From positions 21,528-80,448 of the forward strand of contig DHQO01000026.1 in assembly GCA_002408125.1 (NCBI GenBank): a stretch of 58,921 bases of DNA. Reading direction: 5' to 3'. A program made the position numbers and the translations under genes. Below are positions 58,295 through 58,921 of the stretch, in pieces. Below the pieces are notes generated by a model. The model was given only the letters and a program-made list of their open reading frames with translations, ran no database searches and was not told the origin of the DNA. How positions within the stretch are numbered: position 1 is the stretch's first letter; every line of letters starts with the position of its first letter. Origin of the DNA: Hyphomonadaceae bacterium UBA5336. GTDB lineage: Bacteria; Pseudomonadota; Alphaproteobacteria; Caulobacterales; Hyphomonadaceae.

Positions 58295-58921
58295 CTAATG
58301 CCCGCCGTCGGACTTGACCACCGGCAGGGTCGAGTACTGGTGGAAGGGCGGCGGGGAGGACAGGGTCCACTCCAGCGTCGTGGCGCCCTCGCCCCAGGGA
58401 TTGCCGTGGCCTTCCGCATCGTGGGTCGCCTTGCGGCGGCGGACCGCGGCTTCGATCAGCACGATGAAGAACACCGTCGTGGCGACCAGCGAGACCGCAT
58501 AGCCGATCGAGGACAAATGGTGCCACTGATAGAAGGGCTCGGCATAGTCCACATAGCGGCGCGGCATGCCCTGATAGCCCAGGAAGTGCTGCGGGAAGAA
58601 GATCAGGTTCGAGCCGATGAACATCAGCCAGAAATGAACCTGCCCAAGCATCTCATTGTACTTCACGCCGAACATCTTCTCGAACCAATAGTACCAGCCG
58701 GCAAACAGGCCGAACACGGCGCCCAGCGAGAGCACATAGTGGAAGTGCGCCACCACGAAATAGGTGTCGTGGAGCTGGTGGTCGATCCCGGCATTGGCCA
58801 GCACCACGCCCGTCACACCGCCCACGGTGAACAGGAAGATGAAGCCGATGGCCCACAGCATGGGCACCTTGAAGTCGATCGAGCCGCCCCACATGGTCGC
58901 GATCCAGGAGAAGATCTTGAT
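58295..58921 (-). CDS. ctaD: Cytochrome c oxidase subunit I, C-terminal part
   Basis: The last 208 codons; the 5' part is cut by the right edge. The fragment starts in IKIFSWIATMWGGSI (end of the helix VIII region). It has HDTYFVVAHFHYVLSLGAVFG with both helix X histidines (haem a3 and haem a ligands), WLMFIGSNLIFFPQHFLGYQGMPRRYVDY, and a final helix (SIGYAVSLVATTVFFIVLIEA). It ends in a soluble tail WGEGATTLEWTLSSPPPFHQY. The text is that of aa3-type oxidases. It is the first gene of the cluster that lies in this window. Confidence 0.96.
   Translation of the reverse strand: MKIFSWIATMWGGSIDFKVPMLWAIGFIFLFTVGGVTGVVLANAGIDHQLHDTYFVVAHFHYVLSLGAVFGLFAGWYYWFEKMFGVKYNEMLGQVHFWLMFIGSNLIFFPQHFLGYQGMPRRYVDYAEPFYQWHHLSSIGYAVSLVATTVFFIVLIEAAVRRRKATHDAEGHGNPWGEGATTLEWTLSSPPPFHQYSTLPVVKSDGGH

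Noticed and set aside
1..58921. CRISPR arrays, rRNA genes, riboswitches, replication origin
   Set aside because: I saw no regularly spaced direct repeats, no rRNA sequence, no conserved riboswitch leader and no oriC-like cluster.

Overview
This window comes from a high-GC alphaproteobacterium, most likely a dimorphic, prosthecate-type member of the Caulobacterales/Maricaulales/Hyphomonadaceae group. The evidence is a divK-pleD operon with a CtrA-like box and paired GANTC sites upstream, and typical alphaproteobacterial gene orders (serS-surE-pcm, yajC-secD-secF, ctaD-ctaB-ctaG-ctaE-SURF1-thrC, glmU-rpiA-gor). Most of the window is housekeeping sequence. The species cannot be fixed from sequence alone.

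Layout. (1) 1-2857: tail of an alkane-oxidation operon, alkJ (partial)-alkK-alkL, visibly lower in GC than the rest. (2) 2858-5085: insertion-sequence graveyard. An IS66 remnant with an intact 8-bp target duplication is nested inside a decayed IS3-family transposase gene. (3) 5086-10609: membrane glycosyltransferase, PQQ-type sugar dehydrogenase with a haem c motif, CoA-transferase and crotonase. (4) 10627-15675 (minus): divK-pleD-rnr-NUDIX-rpmG. (5) 15809-25396: dinB with an N-terminal zinc ribbon, gltX, an MFS carrier, a secreted nuclease, nadE and oxidoreductases. (6) 25495-34751: HU, MATE pump, type II DAHP synthase, a TIR-ParA fusion, gor, rpiA, glmU, gph and a small conserved-looking gene. 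(7) 35204-44162: tRNA-Val(CAC), SecDF-YajC, pcm, surE, a DUF559 nuclease gene bracketed by inverted repeats, and a seryl-tRNA synthetase with a large insertion. (8) 42261-46827: leucine/isovalerate (liu) operon. (9) 46944-52996: xseA, NfeD and SPFH membrane proteins, peroxiredoxin, YqgE, an EAL phosphodiesterase and a GNAT. (10) 52993-58921: thrC and the cytochrome aa3 oxidase cluster.

How the genes work together. Region 1 would oxidise medium-chain alcohols, activate the fatty acids and admit hydrophobic substrate across the outer membrane. The liu genes carry methylcrotonyl-CoA to HMG-CoA. The cta cluster encodes subunits I and III of the aa3 oxidase plus haem O synthesis (CtaB), copper insertion (CtaG) and SURF1. 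DivK and PleD form the polarity and c-di-GMP branch of the cell cycle, and the EAL protein at 51384-52427 could degrade the c-di-GMP that PleD makes.

Most unusual items: (a) a four-helix protein between ctaD and ctaB that is collinear with the last four helices of cytochrome oxidase subunit I but has lost the haem-ligand histidines; (b) a TIR domain fused to a ParA-type ATPase; (c) a DUF559 nuclease gene with ~48-bp terminal inverted repeats lying between serS and surE, with two more repeat copies beyond serS; (d) a low-GC insertion of about 65 residues in the catalytic core of SerRS; (e) the nested IS66-in-IS3 remnant.
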